From the NCBI GenBank assembly GCA_964370205.1, contig CAYJIK010000050.1, forward strand, positions 1 to 14,304: DNA of 14,304 nucleotides, in the 5' to 3' direction. The notes below the pieces were generated by a model. It saw only the letters and a list, made by a program, of their open reading frames with translations, was not told the DNA's origin and searched no databases. This document shows, one piece after another, positions 1 to 6,949 of the stretch; positions within the stretch are counted from its first letter, which is position 1; every line of letters starts with the position of its first letter. The stretch is from DAMCAP01 sp964370205 (GTDB lineage: Bacteria > Bacillota > Clostridia > Oscillospirales > Ruminococcaceae). The position numbers and the translations under genes were made by a program.

Positions 1-1434
1 CAGAATTCTGAGCCTGCGCTTAGTACATTGGAGCACCCTAAGGAATCGCTTTGGAGGCGTCTTTCAGGGGTGTTTATCCCGAGGATACCGGCGGACACAT
101 CACGCAAGGAACTAAACAGTAAGATCTTCAAAATTGCGATACCGTCCATAATGGAACTACTTCTCGTTCAGCTCGCCTCCATGGTTAGTACTGTTATGGT
201 TAGTAACCTCGGTAGCTGGGCGACCGCTTCGGTGGGGTACTGCACACAGCCTCGTTTTGTACTTCTTGCCGTCTTTGTAGCGCTAAACTCGGGTACAACA
301 GCCGTTGTCGCTCGAATGAAGGGCGCAAACGACGCAGAAGGCGCAAACCGAGCGATGCACCAAAGTTTGATGATATCACTTTCCATCTCCGGGCTGCTTG
401 CACTAGTGGGCTATGTGTTCGCAACGGACATGGTGGTTTTCATGGGTGCAGAGACAGAGCAGACCATAACCGCCGCCACCCAGTATATGCAGATGCAGAT
501 GCTCGCCTTTCCCTTCACAGCGGTAACACTAGGTGCAACCGCTATTTTAAGGGGTGTAGGTCAGACAAAAGTGTCCATGGTCTACAATATCATTGCAAAC
601 GTTGTGAATGTCATCTGTAACCTGTTTATAGTCTACGGTGCATTCGGTTTCCCAAGGCTTGAAGTGTTAGGTGCCGGAATATCACTCGGTATAGGTCAGA
701 TAATAGCCTTTTTCGTAGCCGCTCGTGCGCTTATAAAAGGGCCGGACATTCTTAAACTGGACATAAAGAAAATTTTCCACATAGATAAGGATATACTCGG
801 TAAGATAACAAAAATCGGTACCCCTGCCATGGCGGAACAGCTTATTATGCGTGGCGGTATGATGATATTCACGCTTACAATAAGTTCACTCGGGACAGAG
901 GATTTCGCTACTCACACCATAGCGAACAACATACTTGCCCTGTCCTTTACAAACGGTCAGGCGATGGGTATAGCCGCTACTTCTCTGCTCGGACAGAGCA
1001 TGGGTAGCAAGCGTGTTGACATCGGTAAGGCAAGTGTGGGACTATGTACCATGTACAGTATTATAGTGTCCTTTGTAATTGCAGGTGTTTTGCTGTTCTT
1101 CGGTGATAACCTCATGGGCATCTACACCGATGAAATATTAGTCATACAAAAAGGCGCACAGCTACTTATGGTTGTCGCTATTATCCAGCCGCTACAATCA
1201 ATACAGATGGTGGTTGCAGGCGCTCTCCGAGGCGCAGGCGACACTAAGGCGGTTGCGGTATGTACTTTCATCGGCATCCTTCTAATGCGTCCTATCATCA
1301 GCTACACCACAATCAACTTCCTCCATTGGGGTCTTGTGGGAGCTTGGGTTGGTATGCTTACCGACCAGTCGGTGCGCTCTATCTATACGACGTTCAGGTT
1401 TACGTCGGACAAGTGGACAAAGATAAAAATATAG
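1..1434 (+). CDS. MATE family multidrug/cation antiporter, 5' end outside window
   Basis: Probable inner-membrane exporter of the MATE family, which expels cationic drugs or metabolites in exchange for Na+ or H+. The reading frame is open to the first base of the window. The first possible start (TTG at 28) has no ribosome binding site, so the true start probably lies upstream. From the TTG, 468 residues are visible. After about 40 polar residues comes the typical first helix (IFKIAIPSIMELLLVQLASMV), then about 12 hydrophobic segments in two similar halves. Both halves carry the family's Gly/Ala-rich repeats, such as ATAILRGVGQTK near residue 172 and VAGALRGAGDTK near residue 395; this internal duplication is diagnostic. 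The gene ends with TAG six bases before repeat copy 1. No promoter is visible in the window. The substrate cannot be predicted. Family assignment is confident; the start is not. Confidence 0.9.
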   Translation, partial: QNSEPALSTLEHPKESLWRRLSGVFIPRIPADTSRKELNSKIFKIAIPSIMELLLVQLASMVSTVMVSNLGSWATASVGYCTQPRFVLLAVFVALNSGTTAVVARMKGANDAEGANRAMHQSLMISLSISGLLALVGYVFATDMVVFMGAETEQTITAATQYMQMQMLAFPFTAVTLGATAILRGVGQTKVSMVYNIIANVVNVICNLFIVYGAFGFPRLEVLGAGISLGIGQIIAFFVAARALIKGPDILKLDIKKIFHIDKDILGKITKIGTPAMAEQLIMRGGMMIFTLTISSLGTEDFATHTIANNILALSFTNGQAMGIAATSLLGQSMGSKRVDIGKASVGLCTMYSIIVSFVIAGVLLFFGDNLMGIYTDEILVIQKGAQLLMVVAIIQPLQSIQMVVAGALRGAGDTKAVAVCTFIGILLMRPIISYTTINFLHWGLVGAWVGMLTDQSVRSIYTTFRFTSDKWTKIKI

Positions 1435-1440
1435 AAAGCT

Positions 1441-1518
1441 GTAGGGGCGGTCCTATGTGACCGTCCGAAACCTTGGATTCTCCATAGGCTTCGGGCGATT
1501 GCAAAAGATCACCCCTAC
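1441..1518 (+). repeat. Paired-hairpin palindromic repeat, copy 1
   Basis: A 78-bp element beginning GTAGGGG (1441-1447) and ending CCCCTAC (1512-1518), which pair as an outer stem. Inside are hairpin CGGTC/GACCG (1448-1452 with 1459-1463), an inner stem of TCCGAAAC (1464-1471) with GCTTCGGG (1488-1495), and a degenerate hairpin GATT/GATC (1497-1500 with 1507-1510). The CTTGG tag after CGAAAC sets its orientation as plus. It starts six bases after the MATE stop codon and is followed by a T-rich tail (GTTATTTAT). It belongs to the same family as the copies at 6034, 8835 and 11532. Confidence 0.85.
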
Positions 1519-1573
1519 GTTATTTATCTACAATCAAAAGCTCGCCTCAATTTTTGTCAACGAAAGAGGGTCA

Positions 1574-2080
1574 ATGTTTATGGCAACCTTTAAAACCATA
1601 GATAGGGAAGACTTTATTCTATACGCTGAGCGGCTGTTTTCGATACTTGCAGCGAACATGGCAGACATTGCGCCCACCGGTAACAGCTATGACGACGACT
1701 ACAGCATTTGGTGTGAAAACTTCGGTAAAGCTGCCCTTGAGGACTACTCGACTTTGGTTTTGATATTGGACGGAGAAGCTGTAATTGGCTTTTTTAACTA
1801 CTATGTAAAGCGTGACATCTTCCATATGAACGAGATACAGCTTGAGCGCAACTACCATTCAAAGGAGGGGATTTTTCGAGGTCTTTACACCTATGTGCTT
1901 GACCTATTACCACCAGACATTCATGTTGTCACCGCCTATGCAAACAAGCAGAACTTCAAGTCAAACGCAATACTCAGGCATCTTGGGCTTTGCGTTGTCG
2001 GCGAAAACAGTAGCGGTAGCTGTTACCGATACGAGGGGACGTTTAGCAGTTTACTTGAATGGTATGAAAGCAATGAATAG
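1574..2080 (+). CDS. GNAT family N-acetyltransferase (divergent)
   Basis: Probable acetyl-CoA-dependent N-acetyltransferase of about 168 residues; substrate unknown. A GNAT-like order is visible: a beta strand ending in EAVIGFFNYYV (the usual strand before the cofactor loop), a mid-protein segment HMNEIQLERNYHSKEGIFRGLYTYVLDLL in place of a canonical R/QxxGxG/A loop, and a late ANKQNFKSNAILRHLGL stretch that fits the xN..A...lyxklGF motif. The absent glycine-rich loop makes it an atypical member. The open frame extends upstream to 1457, but those residues are encoded by repeat copy 1. GAGGG at 1566-1570 serves ATG 1574, or ATG 1580 two codons later, which has the more usual spacing. It lies downstream of the MATE gene on the same strand. 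Family call moderate, real gene likely. Confidence 0.72.
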   Translation: MFMATFKTIDREDFILYAERLFSILAANMADIAPTGNSYDDDYSIWCENFGKAALEDYSTLVLILDGEAVIGFFNYYVKRDIFHMNEIQLERNYHSKEGIFRGLYTYVLDLLPPDIHVVTAYANKQNFKSNAILRHLGLCVVGENSSGSCYRYEGTFSSLLEWYESNE

Positions 2081-2088
2081 AGTAGGTT

Positions 2089-2120
2089 GAGGAGCGTTCG
2101 TAATGAGGCTCTCGATTTTT
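2089..2120 (+). terminator. Weak candidate intrinsic terminator after the first GNAT gene
   Basis: GAG-G-AGC (2089-2095) can pair with GCTCTC (2108-2113) with one bulged G, followed by GATTTTT (2114-2120). The stem is short and bulged, so this is only a plausible terminator between the GNAT gene and the next promoter. Confidence 0.35.
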
Positions 2121-2164
2121 AATGTATTTTAGCGCAAACCCACTATACAAGCACTATTTAATGG

Positions 2165-2173
2165 TGGTATAAT
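2165..2173 (+). promoter_or_regulatory. Extended -10 promoter for the MFS-radical SAM-GNAT operon
   Basis: TGGTATAAT is a perfect extended -10 element (TGn plus TATAAT at 2168-2173), about 55 bases upstream of the MFS start codon. The hexamer 17 bases upstream (2145-2150, ATACAA) is a poor -35, which fits an extended -10 promoter. Confidence 0.65.
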
Positions 2174-2227
2174 GCGATTGGAAATAATAATCAACTAACG
2201 TTTAAGCAAGGAAAGGAACGATTTTAA

Positions 2228-3445
2228 ATGCGTTACAAACTTACGTCTAAGGAACTACTGTTTTGTGCGGCGATTTGCTTGCAAAGTCTTTCAGCAAACT
2301 TTGCACATCCCGTAACCCCTACAATATTCCAGAGTTTGGGGCTCAGTGACTATATGTTCGGTGTTGCACTTGGCTCTATGCTGGTGGTAAACTTTATACT
2401 TTCTCCATTTTGGGGTAAGCTTTGCTCGTATGTTTCCAGTAGAAAGGCTATACTTATAGGCTCGATTGGATACGCCACAGGGCAGCTTTTTTTCGCCCTT
2501 GCTCAGACAGAGATGCAATTCGTGCTTGCCAGAGTTTTTGCCGGCTTGTTCACGTCAGGGGTTATGGTAGGTATGCTTAACTACACCGTTAACACCAACA
2601 GCGACGAGAAACGTCGTGGTTTTATGCTCACCACCCTCGTTACCATTCAGGCTGTTATGGGAGCATTCGGGTACTTTGTCGGCGGCTTTTTGGGAGAGAT
2701 AGACATGCTGCTGCCTGTGTATATCCAGGTGGTGGCGCTTGCGTCAGCAGGGTTTATGTTTTACGCAGTATGTAAAGACGACCGCAAACCCGATGTGGGA
2801 CGGTTAAACATGAAGGTCATAGCTAAGGAAGTCAACCCATTTGCGGCATTCGTGTCAGCAGGTAAGTTTATGACAGTCACCTTATTGATGCTGTTCCTTG
2901 TTTGCTCACTGCACGGTCTTGCCTCGGTGGCGTTTGACCAGTCCTTTAACTACTACATAAAAGATCAGTTTAATTTCCCTTCCAGCTACAACGGCGCACT
3001 AAAAGCTGTGATGGGGCTTATAACCTTAGCGGCTAACTCCACCATTACACTGTGGATAATTAACAACACGAATGTCCGCCGCTCTAGCGTGTTTGTGTTT
3101 GGTATATGTACTGTTACGATGATCGGGATTGTATTGTTCGGTCAGAATATGGTACCGTTTGTTATACTGAACGTGCTTGTCTACGCGCTTAGCTCGGCGG
3201 CTCTGCCTGTTATTCAGAATATCGTGTCCACCTCTGTCAAAGAGGGGATGGACAGCAACCTTGTCATGGGCTTTTACAGTGCTATGCGCTCGCTCGGCTC
3301 TATTGTGGGATCGTTTGCGTCGGGGGCGCTGTATGCGGCAGGGGCAATACTGCCGTTTGTGATGTGCATTGCGGCGTTTGCCGGAGCTACACTGTTATCG
3401 ACTGTTTATTACGGTAGATATAAAAGAGAGAACAAGTCCGCTTAA
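2228..3445 (+). CDS. MFS transporter (drug-efflux type)
   Basis: Major facilitator superfamily membrane transporter of 405 residues, the usual size for a 12-helix member, probably an H+-coupled exporter. About twelve hydrophobic segments are visible. The loop after helix 2 reads FWGKLCSYVSSRKAILIG (about residues 60-78), a variant of MFS motif A. Helix 4 contains RVFAGLFTSGVMVG and helix 5 AVMGAFGYFVGGFLGE, resembling the proton-antiporter motif C region. A central cytoplasmic loop (KDDRKPDVGRLNMKVIAKEVNP) separates the two halves. The start ATG follows AAGGAAAGG with about 9-10 bases spacing. It is the first gene of an operon; the radical SAM gene starts 15 bases after its stop. In context it may export the product of, or the toxin dealt with by, the two enzymes downstream; that is inference. 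Confidence 0.88.
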   Translation: MRYKLTSKELLFCAAICLQSLSANFAHPVTPTIFQSLGLSDYMFGVALGSMLVVNFILSPFWGKLCSYVSSRKAILIGSIGYATGQLFFALAQTEMQFVLARVFAGLFTSGVMVGMLNYTVNTNSDEKRRGFMLTTLVTIQAVMGAFGYFVGGFLGEIDMLLPVYIQVVALASAGFMFYAVCKDDRKPDVGRLNMKVIAKEVNPFAAFVSAGKFMTVTLLMLFLVCSLHGLASVAFDQSFNYYIKDQFNFPSSYNGALKAVMGLITLAANSTITLWIINNTNVRRSSVFVFGICTVTMIGIVLFGQNMVPFVILNVLVYALSSAALPVIQNIVSTSVKEGMDSNLVMGFYSAMRSLGSIVGSFASGALYAAGAILPFVMCIAAFAGATLLSTVYYGRYKRENKSA

Positions 3446-3460
3446 CAAGGAGGAGTACAT

Positions 3461-4504
3461 ATGGCTTTTCAAAGTATCACAGTCTGTCTTGACATGCACG
3501 GTTGCCCCAATCGTTGTAAGCACTGCTGGCTGGGTCACACGCCTAACGCTAACCTTTCCGAGGACGACCTACGCTTTGTAGCGGAGAGTTTTCGCCCCTT
3601 CACAGAATCACTCGAAGTGGTGGACTGGTATCGAGAGCCCGACATGACTGACGACTATCAAAGCCTGTGGGAACTGTGCGGAGAGCTGTCCGACAGACAG
3701 CACGAACACTATGAACTCGCAAGTATACCTCGGCTTGTCAGCGATGACAATTACGTAGTCTGGCTGAAGCAACAGGGAGTGAAGGTGGTACAACTGACAC
3801 TGTTTGGAGGCGAAAAAACCACCGATTTTATGACCGGTAGACGTGGTGCCTACCGTGATATAATGTCGGCGGTGGAGGTGTTGCTGTCCCATGGCATATG
3901 CCCACGTTTTCAGCTGTTTATAAACAAGAACAATATAGACGAACTACCGCATATCGACACACTTATTGACGAGCTTGACCTTATCCGTAGGTGTGAGGAC
4001 ATCGGCGGTAAGTTTGCTTTTTTCCTACATAGCGGCAGCTGTGACGGCGAAAACGAGCAATTCTATGAAGTATTCCCGACGATAAGCGACATACAAAAAA
4101 TCCCACCACGCCTTTTGGAGTTTGCAAAGGCGCACTGGGATAGCGATATAGAGGGCATATTCGGTCACCCCGAATGTCAGTTGATAGCAGAACTTGAGCA
4201 GAGTGATGAAACGTCCTGTCCTGTCACCGAAACGCCCGTGTTTTTCGTGGATGCACAGTTTAACGTCTATCCAAATATCACCACCCCCACTGTCTACAGC
4301 TGTCTCGGCAACTTAAAAACAGACGGCGCAGAAGCGGTAATAGCAAACTACTTAGCCAACAAGAGCGCACTGCAAAAAGTGATGTCCACCGTGCCGATAT
4401 GTGAGATAGTGGCGAAATTCGGTGATAGGCTGAGTGAGCGGTTGTTTGTAAAGAGCGACTACATCAGTTATGTGACGAATAAGTATGTGCGAGAATTTAC
4501 ATAA
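3461..4504 (+). CDS. Radical SAM enzyme of unknown reaction
   Basis: A 347-residue radical SAM protein. The cluster-binding motif is near the N-terminus, GCPNRCKHC with Cys15, Cys19 and Cys22, which would bind a [4Fe-4S] cluster and cleave S-adenosylmethionine. Downstream, LTLFGGEKTTDF...GRRGAY (about residues 112-131) matches the region that follows the second strands in many radical SAM enzymes. The C-terminal part has FFVDAQFNVYPN...YSCLGNL (about 261-285), laid out like a SPASM-type domain, but with only scattered cysteines (253, 281, 314), so a full set of auxiliary clusters is unlikely. A perfect AAGGAGG sits 7 bases before ATG. The gene ends with tandem stops TAA TAG, and the GNAT gene follows after 17 bases. 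I do not recognise a characterised homologue; the substrate is unknown. Confidence 0.85.
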   Translation: MAFQSITVCLDMHGCPNRCKHCWLGHTPNANLSEDDLRFVAESFRPFTESLEVVDWYREPDMTDDYQSLWELCGELSDRQHEHYELASIPRLVSDDNYVVWLKQQGVKVVQLTLFGGEKTTDFMTGRRGAYRDIMSAVEVLLSHGICPRFQLFINKNNIDELPHIDTLIDELDLIRRCEDIGGKFAFFLHSGSCDGENEQFYEVFPTISDIQKIPPRLLEFAKAHWDSDIEGIFGHPECQLIAELEQSDETSCPVTETPVFFVDAQFNVYPNITTPTVYSCLGNLKTDGAEAVIANYLANKSALQKVMSTVPICEIVAKFGDRLSERLFVKSDYISYVTNKYVREFT

Positions 4505-4521
4505 TAGAGGTGTGTATCGCC

Positions 4522-4971
4522 ATGAAGCTGATAGACATAACAACAGAAAATTGGCCTAAAGTTCTATTCCTCACCACAAATCAAAGCGGTATACCCACAT
4601 TGACCGAGGAGTTTGTCGCCTCAAATGCGCTATCTATCGTTCAGTCGATATATGAAGAAGGGTGGACTGTCAAGGCGATAGAGCATGACGGTCAAATAGT
4701 CGGTTTTACCATGTACGGCTACTCGCATACGCACAACTTTTACGAACTTTGCAGGATAATGATAGATAGAAAACATCAAGGGAACGGTCTGGGGACAAAA
4801 GCCATCAGGTTAGTTGTCGACGAAATGAGAGAAAAATTTAACTGCGACGAGATATTTTTGTCCACAGAGCCTGACAACGTGATTGGCAAACACATTTACG
4901 AGAAAATCGGGTTTATAGCAGAGAACAGGCAGATCGACGGCGAAGATTTATACAAACTGACCGTCCGCTAG
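4522..4971 (+). CDS. GNAT N-acetyltransferase, polyamine (BltD/SpeG)-like
   Basis: A 149-residue GNAT acetyltransferase. The pattern GFTMYGY (about residues 55-61), IDRKHQGNGLGTKAI (acetyl-CoA loop, Q-G-N-G-L-G), then DEIFLSTEPDNVIGKHIYEKIGF resembles diamine/spermidine N-acetyltransferases such as Bacillus BltD; polyamine activity is inferred from this resemblance only. A GTG at 4510 would add four residues, but it overlaps GAGGTG (4507-4512), a perfect ribosome binding site for ATG 4522, so the later start is preferred. It is the third gene of the MFS-radical SAM operon. In B. subtilis the blt-bltD operon likewise pairs an MFS exporter with a polyamine acetyltransferase. It ends nine bases from the stop of a convergent gene, with no visible terminator between. 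Confidence 0.85.
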   Translation: MKLIDITTENWPKVLFLTTNQSGIPTLTEEFVASNALSIVQSIYEEGWTVKAIEHDGQIVGFTMYGYSHTHNFYELCRIMIDRKHQGNGLGTKAIRLVVDEMREKFNCDEIFLSTEPDNVIGKHIYEKIGFIAENRQIDGEDLYKLTVR

Positions 4972-4980
4972 ACTGTATAA

Positions 4981-5409
4981 CTACCTCGCAAGCTCCATCA
5001 AATAGAAGTCGGCTAACCCTGTCGGCGTGTTTCTGTTATGCTCTTTAATCACAGCAAAGCCTGCTCGCTCGTAACATTTTCGTGCTCGCTCGTTAAATGT
5101 GCGGACCTCAAGGCGTAGCACCATATTCGGGCACTCGCTTTGTGCAGTGTGTTTTATACACTCCATAAGCTCACTGCCGACTCCTTTGCCGCAATGCTCC
5201 GGGGACAACCCCAGCCCGACCATTATAAAGTCACCCTTGTTCATCAGGCGAAAAAAACCGACTATCTCGCTATCCGTTAGGACAGTGTAGAATTCGTGTA
5301 TCTTTGTAAACTCGTCACTGTCTAAGTCGTAGATGTTGTACGGTGATGGGTACTTCCAGGTGGTAAAGGTGGGGATATGCTCGGCGGTGGTTTTTGTTAC
5401 TGTTAGCAT
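4981..5409 (-). CDS. GNAT family N-acetyltransferase
   Basis: A 142-residue acetyltransferase of the GNAT fold. It has the strand EIVGFFRLM, the acetyl-CoA loop GLSPEHCGKGVGSELM (glycine-rich GKGVG), then LRLEVRTFNERARKCYERAGF, which is the classic motif-B region. The Y-N-I-Y-D-L-D segment near residue 30 is seen in a common Firmicutes subgroup. The frame can be extended to 5478 with 23 more residues, but ATG 5409 has AAAGGA seven bases upstream and starts a typical GNAT N-terminus (MLTVTKTT). The extended part would cover its own promoter (5452-5480). It is divergent from the nitroreductase and convergent with the operon GNAT. Substrate unknown. Confidence 0.85.
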   Translation of the reverse strand: MLTVTKTTAEHIPTFTTWKYPSPYNIYDLDSDEFTKIHEFYTVLTDSEIVGFFRLMNKGDFIMVGLGLSPEHCGKGVGSELMECIKHTAQSECPNMVLRLEVRTFNERARKCYERAGFAVIKEHNRNTPTGLADFYLMELAR

Positions 5410-5447
5410 GGCGGTGTCCTTTCGTGTGAAATTCAAGATGGTTAGGG

Positions 5448-5464
5448 TATAATTATAATATACT
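5448..5464 (+). promoter_or_regulatory. -10 cluster of the nitroreductase promoter
   Basis: Overlapping plus-strand hexamers TATAAT (5448-5453), TATAAT (5454-5459) and TATACT (5459-5464) lie 35-50 bases before the nitroreductase start. No good -35 is present (TTCAAG at 5432-5437 is the nearest). They overlap the minus-strand -10 box, so the two divergent promoters share DNA and probably compete for polymerase. Confidence 0.45.
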
Positions 5465-5480
5465 ATATACAAATACACAA
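5452..5480 (-). promoter_or_regulatory. Promoter for the minus-strand GNAT gene
   Basis: Reading on the minus strand, TTGTGT (5480-5475) and TATAAT (5457-5452) are separated by exactly 17 bases. Transcription would start near 5445, leaving a leader of about 36 bases before ATG 5409. Confidence 0.6.
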
Positions 5481-5498
5481 CATCGAGGGAGGATTTTT

Positions 5499-6005
5499 AT
5501 GAACAGCATTTTTACAAGGCGCAGTATCAGGCAGTTTACCGACAAGGCAGTGGAGAGCGAGAAGGTGACTTCGCTGTTGAAAGCAGCAATGCAAGCGCCG
5601 TCAGCCGCCAACCAACAGCCGTGGGAGTTTCTTGTTGCGACGGACAGGGCGGATATAGACAAACTTGCCGAGGTCAGCCCATACGCTAAGCCACTTAACA
5701 CGGCAACGCTTGCTGTCATAGTGCTTGGCGATGAAGAGCGCTTTAAAGTGCCGGGTATGTGGGAGCAGGATTTAGGAGCGGCGACACAGAACCTACTGCT
5801 TCAAGCTGTAGAACTGGACTTAGGCGCAGTGTGGCTTGGTATATGGCCGATAGAGGAGCGAGCGCAGTTTATACGTGAGCAGTTTGGTATACCGTCCACG
5901 GTCAGACCTTACGGCGTGTTGGCGATAGGCTACCCTGCTGAGGGTCAGCAGAATAAGTTTGTTGACCGCTATGACGAAAGTCGTGTGCACTTCGGAAAGT
6001 ATTAG
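5499..6005 (+). CDS. Nitroreductase family FMN-dependent oxidoreductase
   Basis: A 168-residue, single-domain flavin oxidoreductase of the nitroreductase superfamily, typically a cytoplasmic homodimer using NAD(P)H to reduce nitro compounds, quinones or related acceptors. Visible landmarks are FTRRSIRQFTDKAV near the N-terminus (the RRS-R FMN phosphate-binding motif), APSAANQQPWEFLV (about residues 32-45, FMN site), the dimer segment MWEQDLGAATQNLLLQAVELDLGAVWLGIWP (about 86-116), and the C-terminal YGVLAIGYPAE motif. Length and motif order fit the short clostridial members. GGGAGG lies seven bases before ATG. It is transcribed alone and divergently from a GNAT gene, and is followed by repeat copy 2. 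The physiological substrate is not predictable. Confidence 0.92.
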   Translation: MNSIFTRRSIRQFTDKAVESEKVTSLLKAAMQAPSAANQQPWEFLVATDRADIDKLAEVSPYAKPLNTATLAVIVLGDEERFKVPGMWEQDLGAATQNLLLQAVELDLGAVWLGIWPIEERAQFIREQFGIPSTVRPYGVLAIGYPAEGQQNKFVDRYDESRVHFGKY

Positions 6006-6033
6006 AGGCGTGAGTAGCAGAGCAACAAAAAAT

Positions 6034-6131
6034 GTAGGGGCGGCCCTATGTGACCGCCCGAAACGTTGGGACTAATCCCTGTTTCAGGCGACAGCAATGG
6101 CTATATTCAGCCATTTTAGGTCAGCCCCTAC
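6034..6131 (+). repeat. Paired-hairpin palindromic repeat, copy 2 (with longer arm)
   Basis: A 98-bp copy bounded by GTAGGGG (6034-6040) and CCCCTAC (6125-6131). Arm 1 (CGGCC/GACCG, 6041-6056) has one mismatch relative to copy 1. The inner stem is CCCGAAAC (6057-6064) with GTTTCAGG (6081-6088). The last arm is longer than in other copies and holds a perfect 7-bp hairpin, AATGGCT (6096-6102) with AGCCATT (6109-6115). The GTTGG after CGAAAC gives plus orientation. It starts 28 bases after the nitroreductase stop. The downstream tail is GTTTATT; the upstream flank is CAAAAAAT. Confidence 0.85.
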
Positions 6132-6193
6132 GTTTATTATGTACTACGACAATTACGTCACAGCACCTTTGGTATTACTATATTAAAACCTAA

Positions 6194-6679
6194 TTAGCCA
6201 ATAGCCGGCATCGGCTTTGCTACCGATATCTCCGGGACAGCAACGCCCACATTCGGGGAATTGTTGTCGTAGTCGCCTGTCATTGGCTGTTCTACGCCCG
6301 GCATATCTCCATCCACAGGCATGTCCTCTACATCGGGTTCGGCTGTCAGTGTGACATACATAAGTATCACCATAACCACCGCCACCCCTAGGAAGACAAA
6401 ACGCATAGGAGCGTTTAACACTCTCACCTTGTCGGGGTCGGGGTATCTGATGGCCGAGTAAACCTTTCCGACAATAATGCCAACAACCCAAGCAAGCGCC
6501 ATTATTGCGGCTATCGTGACCAGTGTACCTAACCACGGCGGAAGCGAGTTTACAAATTCAATAATACCCGAAACACCCGGGATAGAGCTAAGACTAAACC
6601 CTTCGTTCTCCATGCCCATACCGCCCATTCCGTCCATGCCCATATCGCCGTAACCGCCCATGTAACTGTTTACTACCAT
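6194..6679 (-). CDS. Met/Gly-rich two-helix membrane protein, unknown function
   Basis: A 161-residue protein that I do not recognise. The first 23 residues are rich in Met and Gly (7 Met, 7 Gly, as in MGGYGDMGMDGMGGMGM). Two hydrophobic segments follow, at about residues 50-72 (LGTLVTIAAIMALAWVVGIIV) and 92-112 (MRFVFLGVAVVMVILMYVTL), joined by a short basic/acidic loop (RYPDPDKVRV). The tail of about 48 residues is acidic and Pro/Gly-rich (EPDVEDMPVDGDMPG...). There is no cleavable signal peptide; both ends probably lie on the same side of the membrane. The frame extends 14 codons further upstream, but AAAGGCGG sits nine bases before ATG 6679, so that start is preferred. It is a single gene with its own promoter, divergent from glyA and convergent with the nitroreductase. 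Expression is likely given promoter quality; function is open. Confidence 0.75.
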   Translation of the reverse strand: MVVNSYMGGYGDMGMDGMGGMGMENEGFSLSSIPGVSGIIEFVNSLPPWLGTLVTIAAIMALAWVVGIIVGKVYSAIRYPDPDKVRVLNAPMRFVFLGVAVVMVILMYVTLTAEPDVEDMPVDGDMPGVEQPMTGDYDNNSPNVGVAVPEISVAKPMPAIG

Positions 6680-6771
6680 TAAAGTGTACCGCCTTTCAGA
6701 AGATGTATAATCTGTTATCAATACTATCGCATTTAAATAAAAGCCGTTTTACATTCAAAAATCACATAATT

Positions 6772-6800
6772 ATTATACTGCATGTACTGTTGTATGTAAA
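6772..6800 (-). promoter_or_regulatory. Promoter of the Met/Gly-rich membrane protein
   Basis: On the minus strand, TTTACA (6800-6795) and TATAAT (6777-6772) are separated by 17 bases, close to the ideal sigma-A promoter. The start site would be near 6765, giving a leader of about 86 bases. Confidence 0.75.
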
Positions 6801-6853
6801 GCCTATTATTAAGTGTATGATAATAATATTTTTGTTTCATAAAATTACATTAT

Positions 6854-6882
6854 ATTTGTATACAAATTTTTCGAAAAATTTG
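6854..6882. promoter_or_regulatory. Two overlapping perfect palindromes, candidate operator
   Basis: ATTTGTATACAAAT (6854-6867) is a perfect 14-bp palindrome. It overlaps by five bases CAAATTTTTCGAAAAATTTG (6863-6882), a perfect 20-bp palindrome. Both lie between the divergent -35 boxes at 6795-6800 and 6893-6898. The first resembles GTATAC-centred operators of GntR-family regulators; that is a resemblance only. They are well placed to control glyA, whose -35 begins 11 bases downstream. Confidence 0.5.
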
Positions 6883-6892
6883 CTTTTATAGG

Positions 6893-6921
6893 TTGATAAC
6901 GAGCAAAAAAAGAGTTATAAT
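6893..6921 (+). promoter_or_regulatory. glyA promoter
   Basis: TTGATA (6893-6898) and TATAAT (6916-6921) are 17 bases apart. Transcription would start near 6928, only about 20 bases before ATG, so there is no room for a riboswitch in this leader. Confidence 0.85.
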
Positions 6922-6949
6922 TTAAAAAACACCTTTAAAGGAGATTACT

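Noticed and set aside
1457..1573. N-terminal extension of the first GNAT gene to 1457
   Set aside because: The extra 39 codons are translated mainly from repeat copy 1 and have no ribosome binding site; GAGGG before 1574/1580 marks the real start.
6804..6828. TATTATT/AATAATA inverted repeat upstream of the membrane protein promoter
   Set aside because: Simple AT-only sequence in an AT-rich spacer; easily arises by chance and is weaker than the adjacent palindromes.
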